64,000 bases of DNA from Chloroflexota bacterium (GTDB lineage Bacteria > Chloroflexota > UBA11872). The DNA lies in assembly GCA_026707585.1 (NCBI GenBank), contig JAPOWQ010000033.1, positions 1-64,000 of the forward strand, read 5' to 3'. The position numbers and the translations under genes are program-made. The notes beneath the pieces were generated by a model. That model made no database searches. It was not told the DNA's origin and worked only from the letters and a program-made list of their open reading frames with translations. Shown piece by piece: positions 42,911 through 52,293 of the stretch; the first letter of the stretch is position 1; every line of letters starts with the position of its first letter.

Positions 42911-44092
42911 CTAGATCAGCCGGTTCTCGTCCGCGTCGAAGACATACGCGTCATCCACGGGCACCTTGGCGTACACCGTCGTGTTGCGATCCCACTCCTC
43001 CTCGAGCGGCCGCTTGGCGATGACCCGTGATCCAGCCAGATCGAAGGTCACTTCCTTGCGTTGCTCGGAGAAGTGACTCTCCACCCAGTACACGTCAACC
43101 GGCACGGAGCCATTCACTTGGTGGTGCGTCAACTCGATTGATTCGGGACGGATGCCGAGATTCACTGGTACGCCCTCGCGATTGCCCAGCGCGTCATTCC
43201 GCAGGTCAACGAAGTGACCATCAACGCGAACCCCGCCGCGTTCGGCCTTCGCCGGCATCAAGTTCATCGGCGGCAGGCCCACAAACCCGGCCACGAACAT
43301 GTTGGCGGGGTCGTCGTAGATCTCGCGGTACGTGCCCAGCTGTTGAATCTTGCCCGCCTGCATCACGGCAATGCGGTCGCCCATGGCCTGGGCTTCGGTC
43401 TGGTCGTGCGTCACGTACACCGTGGTGATGTTGAAGCGACGCAACAACCGCTTGATCTCGACCCGCGTGCGGCTGCGCAGCTTGGCGTCAAGATTCGAGA
43501 GCGGCTCGTCGAAGAGAAAGACCGTTGGGTCGCGCACGATACAGCGGGCAATCGCCACCCGCTGCTGCTGCCCACCCGAAAGGGCTTTGGGACGACGGTC
43601 CAGGAGCTGATCGAATCCAACGCCCATGATCTGCGAAACGATCTCCACGCGCTCGTCAACTTCCTCCTCCCGCTTGTGCATCTTGAAGAAGAAGCCCAGG
43701 TTCTTCTTGCTGTGCATGTGGGGGTACAGCGCATAGTTCTGGAACACGATGCCCACGCGCCGCTCCTTGGCGCCCAGCAGCGTCCAGTCCTCCTCGCCGT
43801 ACTGGATCGTCCCGCTGTTCGGGTAGTCAAGCCTGATGAGGCCGGCAACCACCCGCAGCATGGTGGATTTGCCGCAGCCCGACGGCCCGAGGATGGCGAT
43901 GGATTCGCCGTCATGGATGTCGAGATCAACGCCGTCAATGGCGTGGATATTGCCGTCGTGGTAATTGGCCTGGCCCACCAGGTCGGACTTCTCGTCGTCG
44001 GGCGTACCGCCCATCTGTCCAAATATCACGGCCGCCGGGTCAGAGTCCTCTTTGAAGATCACCCGAGCGTCTCGAATATGAACGTCAGCCAT
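42911..44092 (-). CDS. ABC transporter ATP-binding protein (UgpC/MsmK type)
   Basis: A 393-aa ATPase of sugar-type importers. Walker A is AILGPSGCGKSTMLRVVAG, the Q-loop VGIVFQNYALYPHM, the signature KALSGGQQQRVAIARCI, Walker B VFLFDEPLSNLD and the switch His YVTHDQTEAQAMG. The C-terminal half carries an OB-fold regulatory region (VPVNLGIRPESIEL), characteristic of CUT1 carbohydrate importers. Residues 20-45 form an unusual insertion before the core (VIFGQMGGTPDDEKSDLVGQ). No permease or binding protein is nearby; it may serve several importers, as MsmK does. It lies 42 bp downstream of the DUF624 gene. Confidence 0.9.
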   Translation of the reverse strand: MADVHIRDARVIFKEDSDPAAVIFGQMGGTPDDEKSDLVGQANYHDGNIHAIDGVDLDIHDGESIAILGPSGCGKSTMLRVVAGLIRLDYPNSGTIQYGEEDWTLLGAKERRVGIVFQNYALYPHMHSKKNLGFFFKMHKREEEVDERVEIVSQIMGVGFDQLLDRRPKALSGGQQQRVAIARCIVRDPTVFLFDEPLSNLDAKLRSRTRVEIKRLLRRFNITTVYVTHDQTEAQAMGDRIAVMQAGKIQQLGTYREIYDDPANMFVAGFVGLPPMNLMPAKAERGGVRVDGHFVDLRNDALGNREGVPVNLGIRPESIELTHHQVNGSVPVDVYWVESHFSEQRKEVTFDLAGSRVIAKRPLEEEWDRNTTVYAKVPVDDAYVFDADENRLI

Positions 44093-44134
44093 CGAACCCC
44101 TCCGAGCCTGTTGTTGACTTTGATCGGCGAGTCG

Positions 44135-44881
44135 TCACAGGACTCGCCCCTCGGGCTCCACGCCGAATGCGTGGAGCCGGTCTTGCGTCATTCGCATTGC
44201 CACCAGCGCCAAAGTGCTGCCCATGAGAAACACCGCGGGAAAGATCAGCAGCATGCTAAGCACAATGCTGACGACCACGATGATAAAGAACGCAACGGAT
44301 GAACCTGGCGAACTAAGCGCCATGACCGCCGCATTGCGGAACAGGTGGTAGATCGACATGTCGTAGCGGACGAACATTGGGTACAAATACGCTTGGGCCG
44401 CCGTCCACAACACCACGAAGTAGAGCGAGAGGAATCCCAACGCCTGAATCAGCAGCTGTCCCGTCCCGGTGTAGAAGATGAACCCTACGATCAAGCCGTA
44501 GAGCAGGCACATGTCCACCACGAACAACAGCCACGCCCGCGCGAAATTCAGCCGGAATCCGACCCAGAAGTCGCGGGCCTCGATGTTTTCGTACTCGACA
44601 TGACGGTGCGCCACGTGGAAGAGCGCGGCCGCACCGGGACCCGCCAGCGCACCGCCGACGACGGTGCCGCCAACGATGAACACAAAGAATTGCAGGCCGG
44701 TGACCGGGGCATCCGTCTGCAGCACGGCCTGCTGCAGAGCGTACGCGCCCGGGATCCCAACGATCGGGACCAAAGGGAGCATTGCCAGGAACCAAAAGAA
44801 GTTCCCGACGAGCGCCAATGCGCGCAAGTCGTAGTACACCTGCGCGAACGCCCACCACGTGTGTCGAAAGACGTCAGCCAC
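44135..44881 (-). CDS. DUF624 (YesL-like) membrane protein
   Basis: A 248-aa protein with about six hydrophobic helices (LALVGNFFWFLAMLPLVPIV, QFFVFIVGGTVVGGALAGPG, FVVDMCLLYGLIVGFIFY, LFLSLYFVVLWTAAQAYLYP-type, VAFFIIVVVSIVLSMLLIFP). DUF624 proteins lie beside carbohydrate ABC transporters in many Gram-positives and Chloroflexota. Its position before a UgpC/MsmK-type ATPase agrees. Mechanistic role is unknown; it may be an accessory of sugar uptake. Confidence 0.8.
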   Translation of the reverse strand: MADVFRHTWWAFAQVYYDLRALALVGNFFWFLAMLPLVPIVGIPGAYALQQAVLQTDAPVTGLQFFVFIVGGTVVGGALAGPGAAALFHVAHRHVEYENIEARDFWVGFRLNFARAWLLFVVDMCLLYGLIVGFIFYTGTGQLLIQALGFLSLYFVVLWTAAQAYLYPMFVRYDMSIYHLFRNAAVMALSSPGSSVAFFIIVVVSIVLSMLLIFPAVFLMGSTLALVAMRMTQDRLHAFGVEPEGRVL

Positions 44882-44987
44882 AGCACCTCACCGCGGAAAC
44901 AAGGAAAGCGGCAACTCCTGAGTAAATGGTAGCCGAGACAGGCAGGCCACTCGAAGGCGGCGCGGCTCGCCAACCCACAAGGGTCGT

Positions 44988-45902
44988 TCAGGCCGGAACG
45001 CGCACGGGCAACCGATCGATCATCTCCCGCAGGAGGCGGGTGGTCTGGTTGGTGCTTCCGCAGCATGACCCGACCACCGACACACCCGCGTCAATCCACT
45101 GCCGCGCAAATTCGACCATCTTTTGCGGCGGATAGAGGTAGCAGACTTGGCCATCGATCAACTCCGGCACACCAGCGTTCGACTGGGCCATCAGCGGCCG
45201 ACGCGGCCCGGCCGCCAGCATCTGGTCCAGCACCTGCGTCATTTCTTCGGGCCCGTTGCCACAGTTGCAGCCAACCACGGCTGCGCCCGCCTCTTCGCAT
45301 GCGCGCATGCCGTCCGCGGGCGCCACGCCCATCATGGTGTGGAGGTTGATGTCATAGGTCATGGTGGCGAACACCGGCAGGCCGGTCGAGCTGGCGGCCT
45401 GAATGGCGATCTGCACTTCGCGAATGTCGCTGAAGGTCTCACAGAGCAGCAGGTCGACACCGCCTTCGGCTAGCTGCTCGGCCTGGACTCGGAATGCCTC
45501 GGTCATCCGGGCTTCCGTGACATCCCCGAGCGGCTCGAGGAAATCGCCGCTCTGTCCGATGTCGCCGGCCACCCACGCGTCGTCGCCGGCCACGACCCTG
45601 GCCTGTTCCGCCGCGCCTCGATTGATGGCTTCGGACTTTTCCGTCAAGCCGGCCCGTTGCAGTCGGATGAGATTGCCGCCAAACGTGTTGGTCGACAGGA
45701 CGTCGGCGCCTGCGTCCAGGTATGCCTGGTACACCCCGGCCATGCGATCGGGGAATCGAAGCGTCGCTTCCTCGGGCGCCTCCCAGTCGCGCTCTGGAAA
45801 GTCATTCAGCGTCGAGCCCATGGCGCCGTCAAACAGCAGCGGGCGCCGGGATAGGGCGCGCAGAACGCCGTCCGGGGTCGATCGGTCAACAGGCATGGGC
45901 AT
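44988..45902 (-). CDS. Homocysteine S-methyltransferase-family protein (MetH N-terminal domain-like)
   Basis: A 304-aa TIM barrel of the S-methyl-transferase family. It has LLFDGAMGSTLNDFPERDW, the substrate segment VLSTNTFGGNLIRLQRAGL, the zinc ligands in VVGCNCGNGPEEM and SVVGSCCGSTNQTTRLLREM. It corresponds to the homocysteine-binding domain of cobalamin-dependent MetH without folate or B12 modules. The start used is ATG 45902; a frame from TTG 45938 would begin almost at a TATAGT -10 (45947-45942). With the corrinoid methyltransferase at 4.4 kb, it could form a split methyl-transfer system, but the two genes are far apart. It might use S-methylmethionine or betaine-like donors. Confidence 0.8.
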   Translation of the reverse strand: MPMPVDRSTPDGVLRALSRRPLLFDGAMGSTLNDFPERDWEAPEEATLRFPDRMAGVYQAYLDAGADVLSTNTFGGNLIRLQRAGLTEKSEAINRGAAEQARVVAGDDAWVAGDIGQSGDFLEPLGDVTEARMTEAFRVQAEQLAEGGVDLLLCETFSDIREVQIAIQAASSTGLPVFATMTYDINLHTMMGVAPADGMRACEEAGAAVVGCNCGNGPEEMTQVLDQMLAAGPRRPLMAQSNAGVPELIDGQVCYLYPPQKMVEFARQWIDAGVSVVGSCCGSTNQTTRLLREMIDRLPVRVPA

Positions 45903-45970
45903 GTGCTCGGGCCCGGCCGGTGGGGCTCGGGCGATCAATCGACTATAGCAACGGCGCAGCTCCGGTCCGG

Positions 45971-47491
45971 TTACACGTCCCCGGGTTCCCCCGCCTGAGC
46001 CGCGGCCGCGGCGCGACTTGCCTCGGCCAACGCGGGGTAGAGGTTTCGGTAGCGCGCATAGGCTGCATCCAACGCGGCGCTGCCTCCGGCGCCCGGCGCA
46101 ATCGTTGCGTATGGCACGGCCGTAACCCGAACGGCCTCTTCAACCGACGCGAACATCCCCGATGCCACAGCGCCCAGCATGGCCGCGCCAAAGGCCGGAC
46201 CACGGCCCTCTGGCTCGACCCGCATCGGCGCATCAAATACATCGGCGACGATCTGCCGCCAAAGCGGACTGCGAGCTCCGCCACCGGCCAGCTTGAACCG
46301 GTCCACCGCCGCGCCGACACCCTGAATGGCCTGGGCGGCGTCGCGCAGGCTAAACGCAACCCCTTCGAGCACGGCCCGCACGATGTCGGCTCGGCGGTGC
46401 GCGGTCGTCAGACCCACCAGTGCGCCGCGAGCGTCGGCGTCCAGGTGTGGCGTTCGCTCTCCTTGCAGATAGGGCAGCCACAGCAGGCCCCGGCTGCCCG
46501 GCGGCGAATCCATCGCCTCAGGGACCAGGCGGTCGTACGAAAGACCCGGGAGAAACGTGTCGCGCAGCCACCGCAGCGAGAGACCGGCCGCCTGCGTGAC
46601 ACCCATGAGGTACCAGCGCCCAGGCTGGGCGTGGGCCCCGACCTGGACGCGTCCATCCGGCGCCGCGCCGTAGGCGGCGGCCACGGCAAAGACCACCCCG
46701 GACGAGCCAATCGTGACGGCAGCATCGCCTTCGGCAACCACCCCAGCCGCCACGGCCCCGGCCGGCTGATCGCCCGCCCCGGCCGCGATCGGAATCCCGG
46801 CTCGCAGCCCCAGCCGTTCGGCGGCGGCAGGCGTCAGCCTGCCGGCGGTCTCCGGCGACTCGCGAATCTCGGGCAGCCAGCTCCGATCGAGCCCCAGCCT
46901 GTCGACCATCGGCTCGGACCAGCGGCGTGTAGCCGAGTCGAAGTACCCGGTCCCGCTGGCGTCCGAGACGTCCGTCAGGCATTCGCCGGTCAGCCGCAGG
47001 CGGATGAAGTCCTTGGGCAGCAGCACGTGGGCCGTGCGTTCAAGCAGATCCGGCTCGTGCTGCCGCACCCAGATGATCTTGGGCGCCTGGAACCCTTCCA
47101 GCGGCAGGTTGCCGGTGTGGCGAACGAGCGTGCGCACTCCGATGGTGTCTTCCAGTTCGCGACGCTGCGGTCCGGTGCGCAAGTCGCACCAGAGGATGGC
47201 GTCGCGCAGCGGCTGCTGCGCGCGGTTGAGCAGCGTCAGTCCGTGCATCTGTCCCGTGAGCCCAATGGCCCGCACGTCGTCCGCCCGCTGAGCCCGCGAG
47301 GCCACCGCCGCCATCGCGACGAAGGCGGCCCGCTCCCAGTCCACCGCGGATTGCTCGGCCCAGCCGGGTCTCGGCGTGTGCAGGTCGTACGGCGCTTCGT
47401 GAACCGCCAGCGTCGCTCCCGAGACATCCGCCAGAACGGCGCGAGCGCCCGTGGTACCAAGATCCAGCCCAATGACTGCAGCTGTACTCAT
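45971..47491 (-). CDS. xylB: Xylulokinase-like FGGY sugar kinase
   Basis: A 506-aa FGGY-family kinase. The N-terminal phosphate loop is AVIGLDLGTTGARAVLADVS; GLTGQMHGLTLLNRAQQPL is the xylulokinase-type MHG motif; AILWCDLRTGPQRRELEDTI, GAGDQPAGAVAAGVVAEGDA and KLAGGGARSPLWRQIVADVF complete the family pattern. It phosphorylates a ketose, most likely D-xylulose. ATG 47491 is chosen over upstream in-frame codons because it overlaps the GHMP kinase stop as ATGA and gives the normal N-terminus. It is last of a three-gene operon. Confidence 0.9.
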   Translation of the reverse strand: MSTAAVIGLDLGTTGARAVLADVSGATLAVHEAPYDLHTPRPGWAEQSAVDWERAAFVAMAAVASRAQRADDVRAIGLTGQMHGLTLLNRAQQPLRDAILWCDLRTGPQRRELEDTIGVRTLVRHTGNLPLEGFQAPKIIWVRQHEPDLLERTAHVLLPKDFIRLRLTGECLTDVSDASGTGYFDSATRRWSEPMVDRLGLDRSWLPEIRESPETAGRLTPAAAERLGLRAGIPIAAGAGDQPAGAVAAGVVAEGDAAVTIGSSGVVFAVAAAYGAAPDGRVQVGAHAQPGRWYLMGVTQAAGLSLRWLRDTFLPGLSYDRLVPEAMDSPPGSRGLLWLPYLQGERTPHLDADARGALVGLTTAHRRADIVRAVLEGVAFSLRDAAQAIQGVGAAVDRFKLAGGGARSPLWRQIVADVFDAPMRVEPEGRGPAFGAAMLGAVASGMFASVEEAVRVTAVPYATIAPGAGGSAALDAAYARYRNLYPALAEASRAAAAAQAGEPGDV

Positions 47492-48600
47492 GCCGGCGTC
47501 CGCGCTGCCGCATCGTGACTCGGCATAGCGTCGTCGTCTGGCTCGAGACGGACGCCTGGCGCCGCTCGGGAGACCGGAAACGCCGACGCGGCGCCGTGCT
47601 CCACGATGGTTCGCGCCAGCCACGCCGGGTCGTCATGCACCGCGACGATGGTGCCGCCCAGGCCCGCGCCGGCGAGCTTGGCCCCGTGCGCGCCGAGTCT
47701 CATCGCCTTCTCGGTTAACGCATCGACGACAGGTCCCGATCCGCCAACGGCGGCGATGTGACGATGCGCGGCGTTCATGGCCGCGCCTACCGCCGGCCAG
47801 TTGCGCTCCAGCACGTCGCGCTTCGTCTTCCGAGCTATGGATCCCAGGGCCCGCATGGCCGAACGAACATCCGGATCCCCCTCGACCCAGCGCGAACGCA
47901 GGGGTCGGTGCGTCTCCCCGGAGTCACGCTGGCGTCCCGTATGAGCCAGCACGAACGGAAGCTCCGCCTCGGGCTCGAGCAACGGTTCAACCGTCGCCAG
48001 GGGATCGACGGTCGGTCCGCGCCAGTTCTCCTTGCCTCGGAAGTCCATACAAGTCAATCCGCCGAAGGTCGTGGCGTAGAAGTCTTGGAATCCGCACGTA
48101 ATGCCCATGCGGCTGAACTCGATCTCGCGCGCCCGTTCCGAGAAGTGATGCATCGGCGTCTGGCAATCCAGCCAGGTATTCGTGGCGTGCAGCGCGGCCA
48201 CCAGCAACGCGCTGCTGCTGGAGAGGCCGGCGCCCGGCGGCACTTCGCTCCAACACCGGAACTCGACGTGCTCATGCCGCATCTTCTGCGCGGCCACGAC
48301 AGCCTTCAGCACGTTCAAATACGTCGCCCGGCGGGCCTCAGCCAGGGCCTCCGGACCCATCCGGGCCGCCGCCACCGCACTCGGTGGGGCAGCGAGCCGT
48401 AGGTCGTCTGAAGATGCGACGGTGAGATCGAGATTCGCGTCCAGCGCCAGCAAACGCAGTCGCGGCGCCGGTTCGATGGCCACGTAGGCCCGTCGCGGAA
48501 TCGCGAAGGCAATCACCGTCCCGCCGTACATGTCGCTGGGGTTGCCCAGCAGCCCGGCTCGCCCGGGCGCCGACGCGACGACCGGCGTGCGCGGACTCAC
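47488..48600 (-). CDS. GHMP-family sugar kinase (glucuronokinase-like)
   Basis: A 370-aa GHMP kinase. The N-terminus SAPGRAGLLGNPSDMYGGTV resembles glucuronokinase and related sugar-1-kinases; the ATP loop is EVPPGAGLSSSSALLVAAL; the C-terminal motif is GAHGAKLAGAGLGGTIVAV. It likely makes a sugar-1-phosphate. Genes on both sides overlap by 4 bp: upstream a UTP-sugar-1-phosphate uridylyltransferase, downstream xylulokinase-like. Kinase plus uridylyltransferase would convert a free sugar (e.g. glucuronate or galactose) to a UDP-sugar. Confidence 0.82.
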   Translation of the reverse strand: MSPRTPVVASAPGRAGLLGNPSDMYGGTVIAFAIPRRAYVAIEPAPRLRLLALDANLDLTVASSDDLRLAAPPSAVAAARMGPEALAEARRATYLNVLKAVVAAQKMRHEHVEFRCWSEVPPGAGLSSSSALLVAALHATNTWLDCQTPMHHFSERAREIEFSRMGITCGFQDFYATTFGGLTCMDFRGKENWRGPTVDPLATVEPLLEPEAELPFVLAHTGRQRDSGETHRPLRSRWVEGDPDVRSAMRALGSIARKTKRDVLERNWPAVGAAMNAAHRHIAAVGGSGPVVDALTEKAMRLGAHGAKLAGAGLGGTIVAVHDDPAWLARTIVEHGAASAFPVSRAAPGVRLEPDDDAMPSHDAAARTPA

Positions 48601-49490
48601 AGCCGTTGGCCGAGCTCGCTGACGTACTGCCGCACGCTCGCGCCGTACTGCGGATCGGCGAGGGCGAAGTCAATGAACGCCCGGTAGTACGACGCAAAGT
48701 TGCCAATGTCGTACCGGCGCTCATTCGCCTCCAGGGGAACCACGCGCACCGGCGGCGCTTCACGCGCCAGGATCGCGATGGAGTCCGTCAGCCAGCGTTC
48801 GCCGCCCAACCCGGGCCGCGTCGCCTCGATCGCATCAAATATCGTCGGCTCGAATACGTAGCGCGGCACGATGGCCAGATCGCTGGGGGCGCGGCCTGCG
48901 GCGGGTTTCTCGACCAGGTCGACCGCCGTGAGCGAGCCGTCGACGTCGCGCACGTCCACGATGCCGTAGCGAAAGGCGTCCTCTGGCGCTATCCGCTCCA
49001 CGGCCACCGCGCCGCTGGCGCCGCTTTCCGTCTGCGCCGCCATCAGCCTAGCCACCAGGTCGCCGCCGTGAATAATCGTGTCGCCAAAGGCGACGACGAA
49101 GGGCTCCCCCCCGGCGAAGTCCCGCGCCAGGCCCACCGCGTCGGCCACGCCGCTGGGCGATCCCTGCCGCGTATAAAAGACACCCCGGATCCCGTCGGCA
49201 ATCGGCAGATCCGCCGGATCGACGCTGCCCGCCTGGTGAAGCACCTGGCTAAGCTCCAGATCCGCGTCGAAGTGATCCTCGATCGCCGCCTTCTTTCGAC
49301 CCGTAATCAACAGGATCTGCTCGACTCCCGCGGCTCGCAGTTCCTCCACCACGTATTGGACAACCGGCTTGCGGCCGACCGGCAGCATTTCCTTCGGCTG
49401 TGACTTGGTGGCCGGAAACAGGCGGGTGCCCACGCCCGCTACGGGCACCACGGCCTTGCGTATGGCGCCCGCGGAGACAACTCTTGGCAC
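48597..49490 (-). CDS. galU: UTP--glucose-1-phosphate uridylyltransferase-like enzyme
   Basis: A 297-aa nucleotidyltransferase of the GalU family: KAVVPVAGVGTRLFPATKSQ, PKEMLPVGRKPVVQYVVEEL, EQILLITGRKKAAIEDHFD, YTRQGSPSGVADAVGLARDF, FVVAFGDTIIHGG. It joins UTP and a sugar-1-phosphate. GTG 49490 fits the family N-terminus better than the frame start at 49568, which adds 26 basic residues. It overlaps the GHMP kinase by 4 bp, suggesting it uses that enzyme's product rather than only glucose-1-phosphate. Confidence 0.88.
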   Translation of the reverse strand: MPRVVSAGAIRKAVVPVAGVGTRLFPATKSQPKEMLPVGRKPVVQYVVEELRAAGVEQILLITGRKKAAIEDHFDADLELSQVLHQAGSVDPADLPIADGIRGVFYTRQGSPSGVADAVGLARDFAGGEPFVVAFGDTIIHGGDLVARLMAAQTESGASGAVAVERIAPEDAFRYGIVDVRDVDGSLTAVDLVEKPAAGRAPSDLAIVPRYVFEPTIFDAIEATRPGLGGERWLTDSIAILAREAPPVRVVPLEANERRYDIGNFASYYRAFIDFALADPQYGASVRQYVSELGQRL

Positions 49491-49654
49491 AGGGATCCCG
49501 AGGCGGCGGCGCGTCAGAAGTCGGACGCTAGCATACGCATTCCAGCGAAGTGGCCCGCCGCGCATCACGCACGGCGCCTCGCTGCGATCTGACGTCTGCA
49601 GTCATTGCACGATGCCGATAGGTCTCGGCGCCGCGGTGAAATGGGGGAGTCGGC

Positions 49655-50248
49655 GTGCGTCGCGCACTGGTCTTTGGCATCTGGCTGCTCCTTGCATTGG
49701 CCGGCGTCATCGTCGTGCTCGGCGTCTTCGCAACGCGCGGTTCAGTCGACATCTCGGATCTGGCGCGCCTGCAGCCGGACTCCGTCGTGCACGCGCGCGC
49801 TGCGGCCAAACTCAACGCCTTCGGCCAAACGTCCGAGCAGGCGCGCCTGGCCGGCCGCGCAATCCCCGCCCAGGTTGCCTTTACCCACGACGAGATGACG
49901 GCGCTTCTCCGGGATTGGGCCGGCCAGGAGCATGGTTTCGGTTCCGTAACCGAATTGCAGCTCACCTTCCGCCCGCGAACGCTCACACTGACGGGCGTTC
50001 TTCAATCCGCGGGATTGAGCTTTCCATTTCGCCTCGACATCCTCGTCTCCGCCGAGAACAGCCAGCGCACCGCCGAGATCGCACGCTTCCAGGTCGGCGA
50101 AATGTATGCGCCCGGCTTCGTACGCTCACTCGTCCTTGCCTTGGCCGAACGCACGTTAGACGCCGGACTGCCGCGACTTCCCATTGCCATTGAAACGCTG
50201 GTGATCACAGACGGCGAGTTGCTCGTCTCGGGCGCCGCCGTTCCCTAG
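49655..50248 (+). CDS. Membrane-anchored protein of unknown function
   Basis: A 197-aa protein with one N-terminal membrane helix (ALVFGIWLLLALAGVIVVLG) and an external domain of alternating hydrophobic strands (ELQLTFRPRTLTLTGVLQSA, LSFPFRLDILVSAENSQRTA, IAIETLVITDGELLVSGAAV). The strand pattern recalls DUF2993/LmeA-like or other lipid-binding beta domains, but this is only a visual resemblance. The start is GTG. It is divergent from galU and convergent with the aldolase/dehydrogenase gene, from whose stop it is 21 bp apart. Confidence 0.6.
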   Translation: MRRALVFGIWLLLALAGVIVVLGVFATRGSVDISDLARLQPDSVVHARAAAKLNAFGQTSEQARLAGRAIPAQVAFTHDEMTALLRDWAGQEHGFGSVTELQLTFRPRTLTLTGVLQSAGLSFPFRLDILVSAENSQRTAEIARFQVGEMYAPGFVRSLVLALAERTLDAGLPRLPIAIETLVITDGELLVSGAAVP

Positions 50249-50269
50249 GCGCGGAAGCTGGCGGGCGCG

Positions 50270-52279
50270 TCAGCGCGGGAACGCGCCACGAACGCCGCCG
50301 TCAACCGGCAACACCGCGCCCGTTGTCTTGCCCGCCCGGTCGCTGGCGAGAAACAGCACCGCCTCCGCCACGTCATCCGCGCCAATCGGCGTTTGCAGCA
50401 AGTTTCTGCGGCGGTAAAAGTCCTCCAGCTCGTCCACGTCCACGCCGTGAGCTGCGGCGCGGCCCGCCCGCAGGTCGTCGCTCCACAGGCGCGAATCCGC
50501 AAATACGGCATCCGGGTTGACCATGTTGACGCGTATCCCATGCTCCCCGTTTTCGATGGCCAGCACCCGGCCCAACTGCAACTGAGCCGCCTTGGCCGCG
50601 CTGTAGGCCCCGAAATCGCGGCCGGGATCAAGGGCATTCTTGGTACACACCAGGACCACGCTCCCACCGATGTCCTGTTCACGCAGCGCGCGGATCGCTG
50701 CTTGGCTGACCAGGAAGTGACCCGTGGCATTCACGTCCAGACTGCGCTGCCAGGCGTCCAGCTCCAGGCGTGCTATTGACGCCGCGTCGGCGATGCCGGC
50801 GTTCGAGACAACGATGTCCAGGCCGCCGACCGCCAGCAGCACACGCCGCATGGCCGTGGTGACATCCCGCTGGCTCGTCACGTCAAGGGTCAGCGCTTCG
50901 GCCGCGTCACCGTCACCGCCTATCCGCCTCGCCACATCGTCGGCGCCGGCGCCGTCAATGTCGGTCACGAATACATGCGCGCCTGCCGCGGCCAGCCGCC
51001 GGGCCGTGGCGCGGCCGATTCCGCTGGCCGCGCCGGTAACCAGGGCCACCCGACCGGCCAGTTTCCGCTCCGGCGGCGCCAGCTTCAGCTTGTAAAGCTC
51101 CAGCGGCCAGTACTCAATGTCGTACAGATCGCGGGCCGGCAGCGCAGCGTAGCCGCCCATCGATTCGGCCCCCTCAATCACGTCCATTGTGTGGCGGTAA
51201 ACCCGCGCCACGGCATCCGCCTCGGATGCGGTACGGCCGGCCGTGAACATGCCCACCCCGGGCGCTAGGATCACGCGTGGGCCCGGATCATGCCTGAAAT
51301 CGTCGGCCGAATCCGCGTGCGCCTCCACGTAGGCCGCATATGCCGTCTCGTAGCGCTCCACGGCCTCCGGCGCGTCCCTTGGCTCGCCGGACGGCAGCAC
51401 CAGGGGCAAACGCTTCGTACGCAGCACATGGTCCGGCGTCGCCGGACCTTGCCGGGCGATGCGCGTCACGTCGGGTCGGTCGACAAAGGCGCGCACCCGG
51501 GGACTCGTATTGCTACGGACGATCATGTGCCCGCGCCGGCTCAGCCGACCGCGCAGGGTGAGAGCCAGCCTGGCCGCGTCACCCTTCGCTTCGGCTGTCG
51601 GCTGTCGCGGCCCACACCATGACCGAGTGATTCGCGCTTCCGCCAGCGAAACGAGCTCAATGTGCCGTTCGTAGGATTCCTGCGCGGTCGCTCCAAACGT
51701 CACCAGTCCGTGCTTGTCGAGCACCAGGCCGCTCACCGACGGATCTGCGCCGTACACATCCGCCGCCGCCTTCGAAAGATCGAATCCGGGCTTGATGTAC
51801 GGCACCAGGCCGATGGCGTCCCCTAAAACCTCGGTCACCCGCGCCGCGCCGTCAGGCTGGTTCGTCAGGGTGAGTATCGCGTCGGCGTGGCTGTGGTCGA
51901 TCCAGTCCAGCGGGATGAAGGCGTGGAGCAGCGTTTCGATCGACGGTCGCGGCGCCCGTGTGTCCAGCAGCGCCAGGGTCACCAGCTCCACCATGGCCTC
52001 GTCGTCCAGGACCTCGCGTGCGCGCAACGGCAGGAGGTCATCCAGCCCAAGCGCGGCGAACCCGTCGGCATTGATGGTCGCAAGGTCGGTGCCGCTGCCC
52101 TTGATCGTCAGCGCTCGCCGCATGCCCCCGCGCGGATCCGCAACCTCGTGCTTAACCGATGTGTTGCCGCCGCCAAAGAGAACCAGTGCCGGCTCGGCGC
52201 CCAGCAGGCGCGACGTGTACACGCGCAGCGCCAGCGGGTCCAGTCCGGCGGCGGCCTCCGACGACCAGCGTGAGCGCAC
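50270..52279 (-). CDS. Bifunctional class II aldolase / short-chain dehydrogenase (RhaD-ADH type)
   Basis: A 669-aa fusion. The N-terminal half is a class II aldolase: LVLFGGGNTSVKHEV, KGSGTDLATINADGFAAL, DHSHADAILTLTNQPDG with zinc-binding His, VLDKHGLVTFG. The C-terminal half is an SDR: ALVTGAASGIGRATARRLAA, VFVTDIDGAGADDV, VVSNAGIAD and YSAAKAAQ with catalytic Tyr and Lys. Such fusions split rhamnulose-1-phosphate or similar deoxysugar phosphates and oxidise the resulting lactaldehyde. GTG 52279 lies 15 bp after the cinA stop with GGGAA upstream; 52360 would overlap cinA. Confidence 0.88.
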   Translation of the reverse strand: MRSRWSSEAAAGLDPLALRVYTSRLLGAEPALVLFGGGNTSVKHEVADPRGGMRRALTIKGSGTDLATINADGFAALGLDDLLPLRAREVLDDEAMVELVTLALLDTRAPRPSIETLLHAFIPLDWIDHSHADAILTLTNQPDGAARVTEVLGDAIGLVPYIKPGFDLSKAAADVYGADPSVSGLVLDKHGLVTFGATAQESYERHIELVSLAEARITRSWCGPRQPTAEAKGDAARLALTLRGRLSRRGHMIVRSNTSPRVRAFVDRPDVTRIARQGPATPDHVLRTKRLPLVLPSGEPRDAPEAVERYETAYAAYVEAHADSADDFRHDPGPRVILAPGVGMFTAGRTASEADAVARVYRHTMDVIEGAESMGGYAALPARDLYDIEYWPLELYKLKLAPPERKLAGRVALVTGAASGIGRATARRLAAAGAHVFVTDIDGAGADDVARRIGGDGDAAEALTLDVTSQRDVTTAMRRVLLAVGGLDIVVSNAGIADAASIARLELDAWQRSLDVNATGHFLVSQAAIRALREQDIGGSVVLVCTKNALDPGRDFGAYSAAKAAQLQLGRVLAIENGEHGIRVNMVNPDAVFADSRLWSDDLRAGRAAAHGVDVDELEDFYRRRNLLQTPIGADDVAEAVLFLASDRAGKTTGAVLPVDGGVRGAFPR

Positions 52280-52293
52280 CGGCGAAGTTCCCG

